Shown here piece by piece: positions 1 to 5,954 of a stretch of DNA of 6,113 bases. Source of the DNA: Patulibacter sp. (GTDB taxonomy: Bacteria; Actinomycetota; Thermoleophilia; Solirubrobacterales; Solirubrobacteraceae); the NCBI GenBank assembly GCA_023268575.1, contig JALRCL010000624.1, forward strand, positions 1-6,113, given 5' to 3'. The notes under the pieces are model-generated. The model was not told where the DNA came from. It made no database searches and was given only the letters and a program-made list of their open reading frames with translations. Both the position numbers and the translations under genes were made by a program. Every line of letters starts with the position of its first letter. The first letter of the stretch is position 1.

Positions 1-265
1 CGACGGAGCGCGGTGGCAGCGGGCGGTACCAGATGTTCCGGAAACGAACCGGATTGCCGTGGTCCTGCAGCTTCAGGGGGCCAACCTCCGGAAACGGGCC
101 GGGCTTCGTCCTGCGCATGTGACCGCCCGCGCCTTCGAGCGTGCGCACCCAGTCTTGACGCTCAATCGGATCGTCATCAGATCCTCCGTCCTCCTGATCG
201 ATCGGATAAACCCCAGCCTCTTCGGCAGGAATCTGCTTGCACCACGCAGCGATCCCGTCGGGGAT
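1..265 (-). CDS. C-terminal fragment of a DUF1080 / 3-keto-disaccharide hydrolase-like protein
   Basis: Reading the minus strand in the frame whose codons occupy 257-259, 254-256 and so on gives an uninterrupted frame to the left edge of the window, with no stop seen. Near its end it contains GPLKLQDHGNPVRFRNIW (about positions 23-76), followed by YRPLPPR. This is the characteristic last strand of the DUF1080 domain (PF06439), a concanavalin-like jelly roll found in 3-keto-disaccharide hydrolases and related, often secreted, glycan-processing proteins. Further upstream it reads AAWCKQIPAEEAGVYPID and a DGGSDDD acidic stretch, which I do not recognise. Codon use (TTT, GTT, CGT, AAT, ATT, GAA) is clearly less GC-biased than in all other genes here. 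The N-terminal part is absent because the sequence switches to arcA near 262-275, and the true C-terminus lies outside the window. It resembles DUF1080 proteins common in Planctomycetes and Acidobacteria, so it is probably foreign to the neighbouring genes. The family call rests on one motif. Confidence 0.62.
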   Translation of the reverse strand, partial: MPDGIAAWCKQIPAEEAGVYPIDQEDGGSDDDPIERQDWVRTLEGAGGHMRRTKPGPFPEVGPLKLQDHGNPVRFRNIWYRPLPPRSV

Positions 266-275
266 GCGCGCGGCA
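262..275. other. Junction between unrelated sequences (rearrangement or assembly chimera)
   Basis: To the left, the minus-strand DUF1080-like frame is readable up to about 265. To the right, recognisable arginine deiminase homology begins abruptly on the plus strand at about 268 with ARQEHDAF, a segment normally some 50-55 residues into the protein. Codon composition changes at the same place. No insertion-sequence ends, tRNA or long repeat is visible at the switch. The exact breakpoint cannot be fixed from the sequence alone, and a few bases of shared microhomology are possible. Confidence 0.6.
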
Positions 276-1338
276 GGAGCACGACGCGTTCGCCGATGCC
301 CTCGCCGAGCGCGGGGTCGAGGTCCTCTACCTCACCGACCTCCTGGCCCAGGCGCTCGACGTGCCGGAGGCGCGCACCATGGTGCTCGACGGCACCCTGG
401 CCGCGGCCGATCTCGGACCGCGGCTCGGTCCGGCGGTCCGCGAGTGGCTCGCGGACCTGTCCGGCGAGGCGCTGACCCGCTGGCTGATCGGCGGCATCGA
501 CGTCGGGGACCTGCCGTTCCGCAGCGACGCGCTGCCGATCCGCCGGGCGCGCTCGGGCGGGTTCCTGCTCGACCCGCTGCCGAACCACATGTTCACCCGC
601 GACACGTCGGCCTGGATCCACGGCGGCGTCACCATCAACGCGATGGCGAAGCTCGCGCGCCGTCGCGAGTCGCTCCACTACGAGGCGATCTACCGCCACC
701 ACCCGCTGTTCGCGACCGCTGCGCGCGAGATCTGGAGCGACGGGCTGGGCGGCGCGGCGCGGCTGGAGGGCGGCGACGTCCACGTCCTCGGCGAGGGGTG
801 CGTGATGGTCGGGATGGGCGAGCGCACGCGCCCGGGAGCGGTCGAGCTGCTCGCCGAGCGGCTGTTCGCGGCCGGTGCCGCGCGCCGCGTGATCGCGGTC
901 GAGCTCCCGCGGGCGCGCTCGGCGATGCACCTCGACACGGTGCTCACGATGGTCGACCGGGACGCGTTCACGGTCTACCCGGAGCTCCGCTGCTCGATGC
1001 AGGCGACGACGCTCGCTCCCGGACCGCACGGCGTCACGGCGTGCCGCGAGGGCGAGGTCTTCGACGCCATCAGCGTCGAGCTGGGGATCGAGCACGTGCG
1101 GGTGATCGAGACCGGCGGCGACCGCTACGAGGCCGAGCGGGAGCAGTGGGACGACGGCAACAACGTGCTGGCGATCGCCCCCGGGGTGGTCGTCGGCTAC
1201 GAGCGCAACGTCGACACGAACACCCGCCTGCGCCAGGCCGGGGTCGAGGTGATCACGATCGCGGGCTCCGAGCTCGGCCGCGGCCGCGGCGGCGCCCGCT
1301 GCATGTCCTGCCCGATCGAGCGGGAGCCGCTCCGATGA
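268..1338 (+). pseudogene. arcA: Arginine deiminase, 5'-truncated at the left junction
   Basis: Arginine deiminase (EC 3.5.3.6) hydrolyses L-arginine to citrulline and ammonia, the first step of the cytoplasmic ADI pathway. About 356 residues of homology are present. The pentein-fold catalytic motifs are all seen: FTRD at 592-603 (Asp), EGGD at 766-777 (Glu), HLDT at 928-939 (His, Asp) and the nucleophile in GGARCMSCP, with the Cys codon at 1300-1302. These correspond to Asp166, Glu224, His278, Asp280 and Cys406 of the Pseudomonas enzyme. The family is normally about 400-420 residues. The conserved N-terminal GxxSExGxLRxVLVHRP and LLFDDVxWV blocks are missing, and none of the three plus frames of 1-267 encodes them. 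The frame happens to stay open back to a GTG at 13, but that stretch is antisense to the DUF1080-like fragment and is not part of the enzyme. No start with a ribosome binding site is apparent. The stop overlaps the next start as ATGA. The gene is broken either in the genome or only in this assembly; if only in the assembly, the real gene is a normal arcA. Confidence 0.9.
1322..1326 (+). promoter_or_regulatory. Shine-Dalgarno site for the OTC gene
   Basis: GGGAG inside the last arcA codons, 8 bases before the ATG at 1335. It supports that start and, with the ATGA overlap, suggests translational coupling. Confidence 0.55.
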
Positions 1339-2258
1339 CCGTCGTGCTGACGATGCCCGCCGACCTGCTGCGGGTCTCCGACCTCGACCGCTCGCAGGTG
1401 CTGCGGCTGCTCGACCTGGCGGCCGCGATGAAGGCCGACCCGTGGAGCTGGGACGGGGCGCTCCGCGGCCGCTCGCTGGCGGCGCTGTTCGACAAGCCCT
1501 CGACGCGGACCCGCGTCTCCTTCGAGGCGGCGGCCCACCGGCTCGGGATGCTGCCGATCATGTTGCGCCCCGACGAGCTCCAGCTGGGGCGCGGCGAGCC
1601 GATCGCCGACACTGCCCGGGTGCTCTCCGGCTACGCGGCGGCGATCGTCGTCCGGACGTTCGCGCAGGAGACGCTGGAGGAGATCGCGGCGGCGGCCGAG
1701 GTGCCCGTGATCAACGCGCTGACCGACGAGCACCACCCGTGCCAGGCGCTGGCGGACCTGCTGACCCTGCGCGAGCGGTTCGGACGGCTCGACGGCCTGC
1801 GGCTCGCCTACGTCGGCGACGGCAACAACGTCGCGCACTCGCTGATCGAGGCCGGGACGCTGGCCGGCGTCACGATCGACCTCGCCTGCCCGGCCGGGTA
1901 CGAGCCGGACCCGGACGTCGTCTCGATGGCGCGGGACGCCGGCGGCGCGATCGAGGTCCACCGGCACCCGGTCACCGCGGTGACCGGCGCCCACGCGGTC
2001 TACACCGACGTCTGGGTCTCGATGGGCGACCGCGACGGCGCCGACCGACAGGCGGCGCTGCGGCCCTACCGGGTCGACGCCGCGCTGCTGGCCCACGCCC
2101 GCCGCGACGCGATCGTGCTGCACTGCCTGCCCGCCCACCGCGGGGAGGAGATCGACGCGGCCGTGATCGACGGGCCGCAGAGCGCCGTCTGGCAGCAGGC
2201 CGCCAACCGGCTCCCGACCGAGCAGGCCGTGCTGCACGCGCTCTGCGGCGGGCGATGA
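1335..2258 (+). CDS. argF: Ornithine carbamoyltransferase (short ArgF class) in an ADI operon
   Basis: 307 residues, the usual length of the short OTC class. The enzyme interconverts ornithine + carbamoyl phosphate with citrulline + phosphate; in this operon the expected direction is citrulline phosphorolysis, feeding carbamate kinase. Visible motifs are STRTR at residues 56-60 (carbamoyl phosphate binding), HPCQ at 134-137, the GDGNNVAHS turn of the ornithine domain, DVWVSMG at 225-231 and HCLPAHRG at 263-270, which holds the catalytic Cys. The start at 1335 is chosen because its ATG overlaps the arcA stop (ATGA) and GGGAG at 1322-1326 lies 8 bases upstream; the frame is open further upstream only as a composition artefact inside arcA. 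The HCLPAHRG/ELQLGRGE signature is that of biosynthetic ArgF of actinobacteria, not the longer HCLPAFH class that includes Pseudomonas ArcB. Function as a transcarbamylase is secure; the catabolic role is inferred from the neighbours, and arcB would be an equally fair name. Confidence 0.94.
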   Translation: MTVVLTMPADLLRVSDLDRSQVLRLLDLAAAMKADPWSWDGALRGRSLAALFDKPSTRTRVSFEAAAHRLGMLPIMLRPDELQLGRGEPIADTARVLSGYAAAIVVRTFAQETLEEIAAAAEVPVINALTDEHHPCQALADLLTLRERFGRLDGLRLAYVGDGNNVAHSLIEAGTLAGVTIDLACPAGYEPDPDVVSMARDAGGAIEVHRHPVTAVTGAHAVYTDVWVSMGDRDGADRQAALRPYRVDAALLAHARRDAIVLHCLPAHRGEEIDAAVIDGPQSAVWQQAANRLPTEQAVLHALCGGR

Positions 2259-3364
2259 GCGAAGCGCGAGCGGACCGGCCGCTGATCGTCGCGGCGCTCG
2301 GCGGCAACGCCCTGCTGCGCCGCGGCGAGGCGCCGTCGGTGGCCGTGCAGCGGCGCAACGTCGCCGTGGCGGTCACCGCACTGGCGCCGCTGCTCGCCGA
2401 CCACGACGTGGTGGTCACGCACGGCAACGGCCCCCAGGTCGGGCTGCTCGCGCTGCGGGCCGCCGCCGACGGCGATCCGCTCGACGTCCTGGGCGCCGAG
2501 AGCGAGGCGCTGATCGGCTACCTGCTGGGCCAGGCCCTCGTCAACGCCCTCCCGGGACGGGAGGTCGTCACGCTGCTGACCCAGGTGGTCGTCGACGCCG
2601 ACGATCCAGCGCTCGCCGCGCCGACCAAGCCGATCGGCCCCGTCTACGACCGGGTGACGGCGGAGCGCCTCGCGCGGGAGCACGGCTGGACGGTCGCGCC
2701 CGACGGCGACCGCTGGCGCCGGGTCGTCGGCTCGCCGGCCCCCCGCGAGATCGTCGAGCTGGGCGTGGTGCGCCGGCTGATCGACGACGGGGTGGTCGTC
2801 GTCTGCGCCGGGGGCGGCGGGATCCCCGTCGCGCGCGATGCGACGGGCGACCTGCGGGGCGTCGAGGCGGTGGTCGACAAGGATCGGGCCAGCGCGCTGC
2901 TGGCGTCGCGCCTGCGCGCCGACGCGCTGCTGCTGTTGACCGACGTGCCCGCCCTGATCCGGGGCTTCGGCACCGCCGCCGCCGCGCCGGTCGCCGAGCT
3001 GGGTCCGGGCGACCCGCTGATCGACCGGCTGCCGGCCGGCTCGATGCGGCCGAAGGTCGAGGCCGCCCAGGCGTTCGCCGCCGGCGGCGGGGTCGCCGCG
3101 ATCGGCGCGTTCGAGGACGCGGCGGCGATCCTCGCCGGTCGCGCCAGGACGCGGATCCGCGCCGGCCGATCTTCACAACTTCACGGTGGTATAGTTGTGA
3201 GACGTTCACCGTCGCCTCGGAGACTCCGATGTCCACGTCACCACCCCCGGCCGCACGACCGTCGCGCTGGCCGCTCGAGCGAGCGCTGTTCGCGCTCGCC
3301 GGCAGCGTCTCGCTGTTGTCCGCGGCGCTCGCCGCCGCGCTCTCGCCCTGGTTCCTGCTCCTGA
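2255..3364 (+). CDS. arcC: Carbamate kinase with an unusual read-through C-terminal tail
   Basis: Carbamate kinase (EC 2.7.2.2, amino acid kinase fold) transfers the phosphate of carbamoyl phosphate to ADP, the ATP-yielding last step of the ADI pathway. Family motifs are seen in order: ALGGNALL (residues 14-21), THGNGPQVGLLALR (55-68), PTKPIGP (123-129), CAGGGGIPV (184-192), VEAVVDKDRASALLA (203-217), LLLLTDVPAL (225-234) and GSMRPKVEAA (262-271). The ATG at 2255 overlaps the OTC stop as ATGA; only weak purine-rich sequence precedes it, so coupling is likely. The family normally ends at a GTRI-like motif, here ARTRI at residues 297-301 (I codon 3155-3157). The frame lacks a stop there and continues another 68 residues, rich in Arg, Ser and Pro, through the next promoter and 136 bases into the DUF2892 gene. 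The tail has no domain character and its codon composition is not gene-like. A lost stop, a sequencing indel (the next frame has TAG at 3192-3194) or genuine read-through are all possible. The core assignment is secure; the end coordinate is uncertain. Confidence 0.9.
   Translation: MSEARADRPLIVAALGGNALLRRGEAPSVAVQRRNVAVAVTALAPLLADHDVVVTHGNGPQVGLLALRAAADGDPLDVLGAESEALIGYLLGQALVNALPGREVVTLLTQVVVDADDPALAAPTKPIGPVYDRVTAERLAREHGWTVAPDGDRWRRVVGSPAPREIVELGVVRRLIDDGVVVVCAGGGGIPVARDATGDLRGVEAVVDKDRASALLASRLRADALLLLTDVPALIRGFGTAAAAPVAELGPGDPLIDRLPAGSMRPKVEAAQAFAAGGGVAAIGAFEDAAAILAGRARTRIRAGRSSQLHGGIVVRRSPSPRRLRCPRHHPRPHDRRAGRSSERCSRSPAASRCCPRRSPPRSRPGSCS
3172..3212. promoter_or_regulatory. Probable operator: dyad TCACAACT-N12-AGTTGTGA
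   Basis: An island noticeably richer in A and T than its surroundings. It contains a perfect inverted repeat, TCACAACT at 3173-3180 and AGTTGTGA at 3193-3200. An interleaved second inverted repeat is formed by ACGGTG at 3183-3188 and CACCGT at 3207-3212, and TTCAC occurs three times (3172, 3180, 3205). There is no T-tract, so it does not resemble an intrinsic terminator. The dyad covers the TATAGT box upstream of the DUF2892 gene, the place expected for a repressor site. The ArsR-family protein encoded at 5607 is the obvious candidate ligand, by inference only. Confidence 0.55.
3190..3195 (+). promoter_or_regulatory. Probable -10 box (TATAGT) of the DUF2892-MMPL unit
   Basis: TATAGT fits the TANNNT -10 consensus and would place transcription initiation near 3202, about 27 bases before the ATG at 3229. 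No good -35 hexamer is present 16-18 bases upstream (3166-3173 reads ccgatctt), which is common in actinobacterial promoters. It lies inside the dyad and within the read-through tail of arcC. Confidence 0.5.
3219..3223 (+). promoter_or_regulatory. Shine-Dalgarno site for the DUF2892 gene
   Basis: GGAGA, 5 bases before the ATG at 3229. It fixes that start and shows that translation begins anew here rather than by coupling to the extended arcC frame. Confidence 0.55.
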
Positions 3365-3480
3365 CCGCGTTCGTCGGGGTCAACCAGTGGCTCTACGTGC
3401 TGGCCGGCGCCTGCCCGGCGTCGCTCGTCCTGCAGCGGACGCTCGGCCTCCGCCCGGCCGGCGAACGGGAGACCCGATGA
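3229..3480 (+). CDS. Small DUF2892 (YgaP-like transmembrane domain) protein
   Basis: 83 residues. After a Pro-rich N-terminus comes an LERALFALAGSVSLLSAAL segment (about 17-38, first helix), then SPWFLLLTAFVGVNQWLYVL (39-58, second helix), then GACPASLVLQRTLGLR (60-75). The GxCP element after the second helix, with Cys62, is the hallmark of DUF2892/YgaP-like membrane domains. The family is often fused to, or encoded near, rhodanese sulfurtransferases; no rhodanese domain is present here, so the protein is the membrane part alone. Its biochemical role is not established. The start at 3229 has a Shine-Dalgarno site (GGAGA). The gene lies downstream of its own promoter/dyad and overlaps the MMPL gene by ATGA, so the two are probably translated together. 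Confidence 0.78.
   Translation: MSTSPPPAARPSRWPLERALFALAGSVSLLSAALAAALSPWFLLLTAFVGVNQWLYVLAGACPASLVLQRTLGLRPAGERETR
3467..3471 (+). promoter_or_regulatory. Shine-Dalgarno site for the MMPL gene
   Basis: GGGAG in the last codons of the DUF2892 gene, 5 bases before the ATG at 3477. It decides for that start over an upstream in-frame GTG/ATG region lying wholly inside the DUF2892 gene. Confidence 0.55.
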
Positions 3481-5582
3481 GCGCCGCCGTGGGACCGATC
3501 GGCCGCCTCGGCCGCTGGACCGCCACCCACTTCCGGGTCGTCGCGATCGCCTGGGCGATCGTCGCCGTCGGCCTCGGCGCCTTCGCGCCGCGGGTCGAGC
3601 ACGCCCTCTCCGGCGCGGGCTGGGAGGCGACCGGCTCGGAGTCCGTCCAGGCCCGCGACCTGCTCGACCGCGAGTTCGACGGGCGCTCCTCGAGCGCCCT
3701 GATGGTCGTGCTCCACAGCACGACCGCGACCGTCGACGACGCCGGCTTCCGCCGCGCGATCGCCGCCACCGAGCGGACCCTCGGCGCCGACCGGCGGGTC
3801 GGCCGGGTGCTGCCGCCCCAGGCGGGCACGTCGATCTCGCGCGATCGCCGCACCGCCGTCGTCCAGGCGACCGCCGCCGCCTCGAGCAACGAGATGGTCC
3901 GCGCGGCGGACGACCTCAAGCGGCAGCTGCCCCGGGTCGAGGGCGTCCAAGCGGCGCTGACCGGGGCCAGCGGGATGTGGTCGGACTTCAACACCGCCAA
4001 CCGCGACGCGATGATGAAGAGCGAGCTCCTCTCGTGGCCGGTCACGCTCGTGATCCTCGTCCTGGCCTTCGGCTCGCTCGTCGCCGCCGGCCTGCCGCTG
4101 ATGCTCACGATCCTCGGCCTCGTCGCCTCCGCCGGCACGCTCTACCTCGGCACCCAGCTGCTCGACATCTCGATCTGGGCGATGAACTTCGCGTTGATGT
4201 TCGCGCTCGCGCTCGGCATCGACTACGCGCTCTTCCTCGTCATGCGCTTCCGCGGCGCGTTCTTCGGCTCGGAGCTCGACGCCGTCGACGCGACCGCCGA
4301 GACGATGGACACCGCCGGCAAGGCGGTGCTGCTCTCGGGCCTGACGGTGCTCATCTCGCTGACGGCGGTGATGCTCGTGCCCTCCCCCGCGTTCCGCTCG
4401 ATGGCGCTCGGGATCATGATCTCGGTCGTCTTCATCCTCGCGGCGACGCTGACGCTGCTGCCCGCGGTGCTGGCGCGGCTCGGGGCGCGGGTCGACCGCG
4501 GCGCGCTGCCGTGGGCGCACGCCGGCGAGCACCGGTCGGCGCGGTTCGCGGCCTGGGCGGCACGGCTCTGGCGGCGACCGCTCGCGTTCGGCGCGCTCGC
4601 CCTCGTCGCCCTGCTGGTGCTCGCCGCGCCGGTGCTCGGGCTGCGCACCGGGATGCCGTCGATCAAGGTCGTCCCCGAGCAGGACGGCTCGCGCGTCGGC
4701 TACGCGCTCGTCCAGCAGGCGTTCGGCGACGGCGCGCCCGGAGCGCTCCAGGTCGTCGCCCCGCGTGCCGAGGCCGACCGGACCGCGGCGGCGCTGCGCG
4801 CCGACCGCGACGTCGCCGGGGTGCTGCCGGCCGTGACCGGCCACGGCGACCACGTGCTGCTGCAGGCGACGCTGCGGCAGGACCCCTCCGCCGCGAGCAC
4901 CGGTCCCGCGATCGACCGCATCCGCGACGTGCTGCCGCGGTCGGCGCTCGTCGGCGGCTCGGTGGCGGAGAACCACGACCTGGAGACGACGCTGACGGCG
5001 AGGACGCCACTCGTGATCGGCGTCGTGCTGGCGCTCGGGTTCCTGCTGCTGCTGTTCGCGCTGCGCGCGCCGGTGGTCGCGCTCATCGGGACCGCCACGA
5101 ACCTGCTGGCCGTGGCCGCCGCGTTCGGCGTCGCCCGCCTGGTGTTCCAGGACGGACACGGCGCGGGCCTGCTCGGCTTCGAGTCCCAGGGCTTCCTCGA
5201 CGCCTGGGCGCCGGTCTTCTTCTTCGCGATGGTCTTCGCGATCTCGATGGACTACACCGTGTTCCTGCTCTCCTCGGCGAAGGAGCACTGGGACCGCACC
5301 CGCGACCCGCGCGAGGCGATGGTCGGCGGCGTCGCCCATTCGGGGCGCGTGGTCTTCGCGGCGGCGGCGGTGATGGTGGCCGTCTTCTTCACCTTCGCCC
5401 TCTCCGGCCCGCTGCCGCCGAGGGAGATGGGCGTGATCCTCGGCGTCGCCGTGCTGCTGGACGCCTTCCTCGTGCGGCTGCTGCTGGTGCCGGTGCTGTT
5501 GCGCCTGACCGGCCGCTGGGCCTGGTGGCTGCCGCCCCGACTGGGCCGCGTGCTGCCCGAGGTCCGCTTCGGACACCACTGA
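3477..5582 (+). CDS. MMPL family (RND superfamily) membrane transporter
   Basis: 701 residues, close to the roughly 700-730 usual for YdfJ-like MMPL proteins. Two homologous halves are visible. First half: TM1 about 18-37, an extracytoplasmic porter loop about 38-180, then a helix cluster about 186-335 containing GIDYALFLVMRF. Second half: TM7 about 370-388, a second porter loop about 390-508, then helices about 511-675 containing SMDYTVFLL. The paired Asp-Tyr motifs (D249-Y250 and D592-Y593) match the proton-relay DY pairs of MmpL3-type transporters, so proton-driven export of a lipid, hydrophobic compound or drug is the likely activity. The substrate cannot be read from the sequence. The start at 3477 is set by the ATGA overlap with the DUF2892 gene and the GGGAG upstream. 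The adjacent ArsR regulator suggests inducible expression, a common arrangement for MMPL genes in actinobacteria. Confidence 0.92.
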   Translation: MSAAVGPIGRLGRWTATHFRVVAIAWAIVAVGLGAFAPRVEHALSGAGWEATGSESVQARDLLDREFDGRSSSALMVVLHSTTATVDDAGFRRAIAATERTLGADRRVGRVLPPQAGTSISRDRRTAVVQATAAASSNEMVRAADDLKRQLPRVEGVQAALTGASGMWSDFNTANRDAMMKSELLSWPVTLVILVLAFGSLVAAGLPLMLTILGLVASAGTLYLGTQLLDISIWAMNFALMFALALGIDYALFLVMRFRGAFFGSELDAVDATAETMDTAGKAVLLSGLTVLISLTAVMLVPSPAFRSMALGIMISVVFILAATLTLLPAVLARLGARVDRGALPWAHAGEHRSARFAAWAARLWRRPLAFGALALVALLVLAAPVLGLRTGMPSIKVVPEQDGSRVGYALVQQAFGDGAPGALQVVAPRAEADRTAAALRADRDVAGVLPAVTGHGDHVLLQATLRQDPSAASTGPAIDRIRDVLPRSALVGGSVAENHDLETTLTARTPLVIGVVLALGFLLLLFALRAPVVALIGTATNLLAVAAAFGVARLVFQDGHGAGLLGFESQGFLDAWAPVFFFAMVFAISMDYTVFLLSSAKEHWDRTRDPREAMVGGVAHSGRVVFAAAAVMVAVFFTFALSGPLPPREMGVILGVAVLLDAFLVRLLLVPVLLRLTGRWAWWLPPRLGRVLPEVRFGHH

Positions 5583-5594
5583 TCCACCCAGCGC

Positions 5595-5600
5595 TATCGT
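5595..5600 (+). promoter_or_regulatory. -10 box (TATCGT) of a probable leaderless promoter for the ArsR gene
   Basis: TATCGT fits TANNNT and ends 6 bases before the GTG at 5607, the spacing at which transcription would start on the G of the start codon. No Shine-Dalgarno sequence occurs in the 24 bases between the MMPL stop and the GTG. Leaderless transcripts of this layout are common in actinobacteria. The 3173-3200 dyad has no copy here. Confidence 0.5.
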
Positions 5601-5606
5601 CGTCCC

Positions 5607-5948
5607 GTGGTCCTCCCCCGGCCGATCCCCGAGCCGCTCGCCGAGCTGATCGCCCAGCGCTTCCGCGTGATCGGCGACCCCACGCGGATCCGGCTGCTCG
5701 ACCGGCTGCGGGAGGGCTCGGCGACGGTCGGCGAGCTGACGGCGACGATCGGCTCCAGCCAGCAGAACGCCTCCAAGCACCTCGGCGTGCTGCACCAGGC
5801 GGGGATCGTGTCGCGGACGAAGGAGGGCACCGCCGTCCGCTACGCGATCGCCGACGAGACGGTGTTCGCCCTCTGCGAGCTGGTCTGCGGGGGCCTGCGC
5901 GAGCAGGCCGACGAGCTGGACGCCCTGCTGGGCGCCGGCCCCGCCTGA
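5607..5948 (+). CDS. ArsR/SmtB family winged-helix transcriptional regulator
   Basis: 113 residues, the usual size of the family. A winged helix-turn-helix is evident: RFRVIGDPTRIRLLDRL (18-34), then TVGELTATIGSSQQNASKHLGVLHQAGIV as the helix-turn-helix with recognition helix at about 51-63, then the wing RTKEGTAVRYAI (70-81), and a C-terminal dimerisation helix. Proteins of this type are dimeric repressors that leave DNA on binding a metal, a reactive species or another signal. The classic alpha-3 metal motif (ELCVCD) is absent: the equivalent stretch reads VGELTATIG. Two cysteines occur as CELVC (Cys90, Cys94) in the C-terminal helix and are the obvious sensor candidates. The GTG at 5607 is the only sensible start and lacks a Shine-Dalgarno site, fitting leaderless translation. 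It follows the MMPL gene by 24 bases and probably controls it through the dyad at 3173-3200; that link is inferred. Confidence 0.9.
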   Translation: MVLPRPIPEPLAELIAQRFRVIGDPTRIRLLDRLREGSATVGELTATIGSSQQNASKHLGVLHQAGIVSRTKEGTAVRYAIADETVFALCELVCGGLREQADELDALLGAGPA

Positions 5949-5954
5949 CGCTCG

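Noticed and set aside
13..267. N-terminal extension of arcA starting at GTG 13
   Set aside because: Its translation is low in family features and lies antisense to the DUF1080-like frame; enzyme homology begins only near 268.
237..1334. Long in-frame extension upstream of the OTC start
   Set aside because: It lies inside arcA in another frame and translates to Arg/Pro/Ala-rich low-complexity sequence; the ATG at 1335 with GGGAG and ATGA overlap is the clear start.
3173..3200. Intrinsic terminator for the arc operon
   Set aside because: The dyad could form a hairpin in RNA, but its arms are not GC-rich, the loop is 12 nt and no T-run follows; the overlap with a -10 box fits an operator better.
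3393..5795. 800-codon open frame on the minus strand opposite the MMPL and ArsR genes
   Set aside because: It is rich in Arg, Gln, His, Glu and Gly with no domain character. It is the usual antisense artefact of strong G/C third-position bias in the real plus-strand genes.
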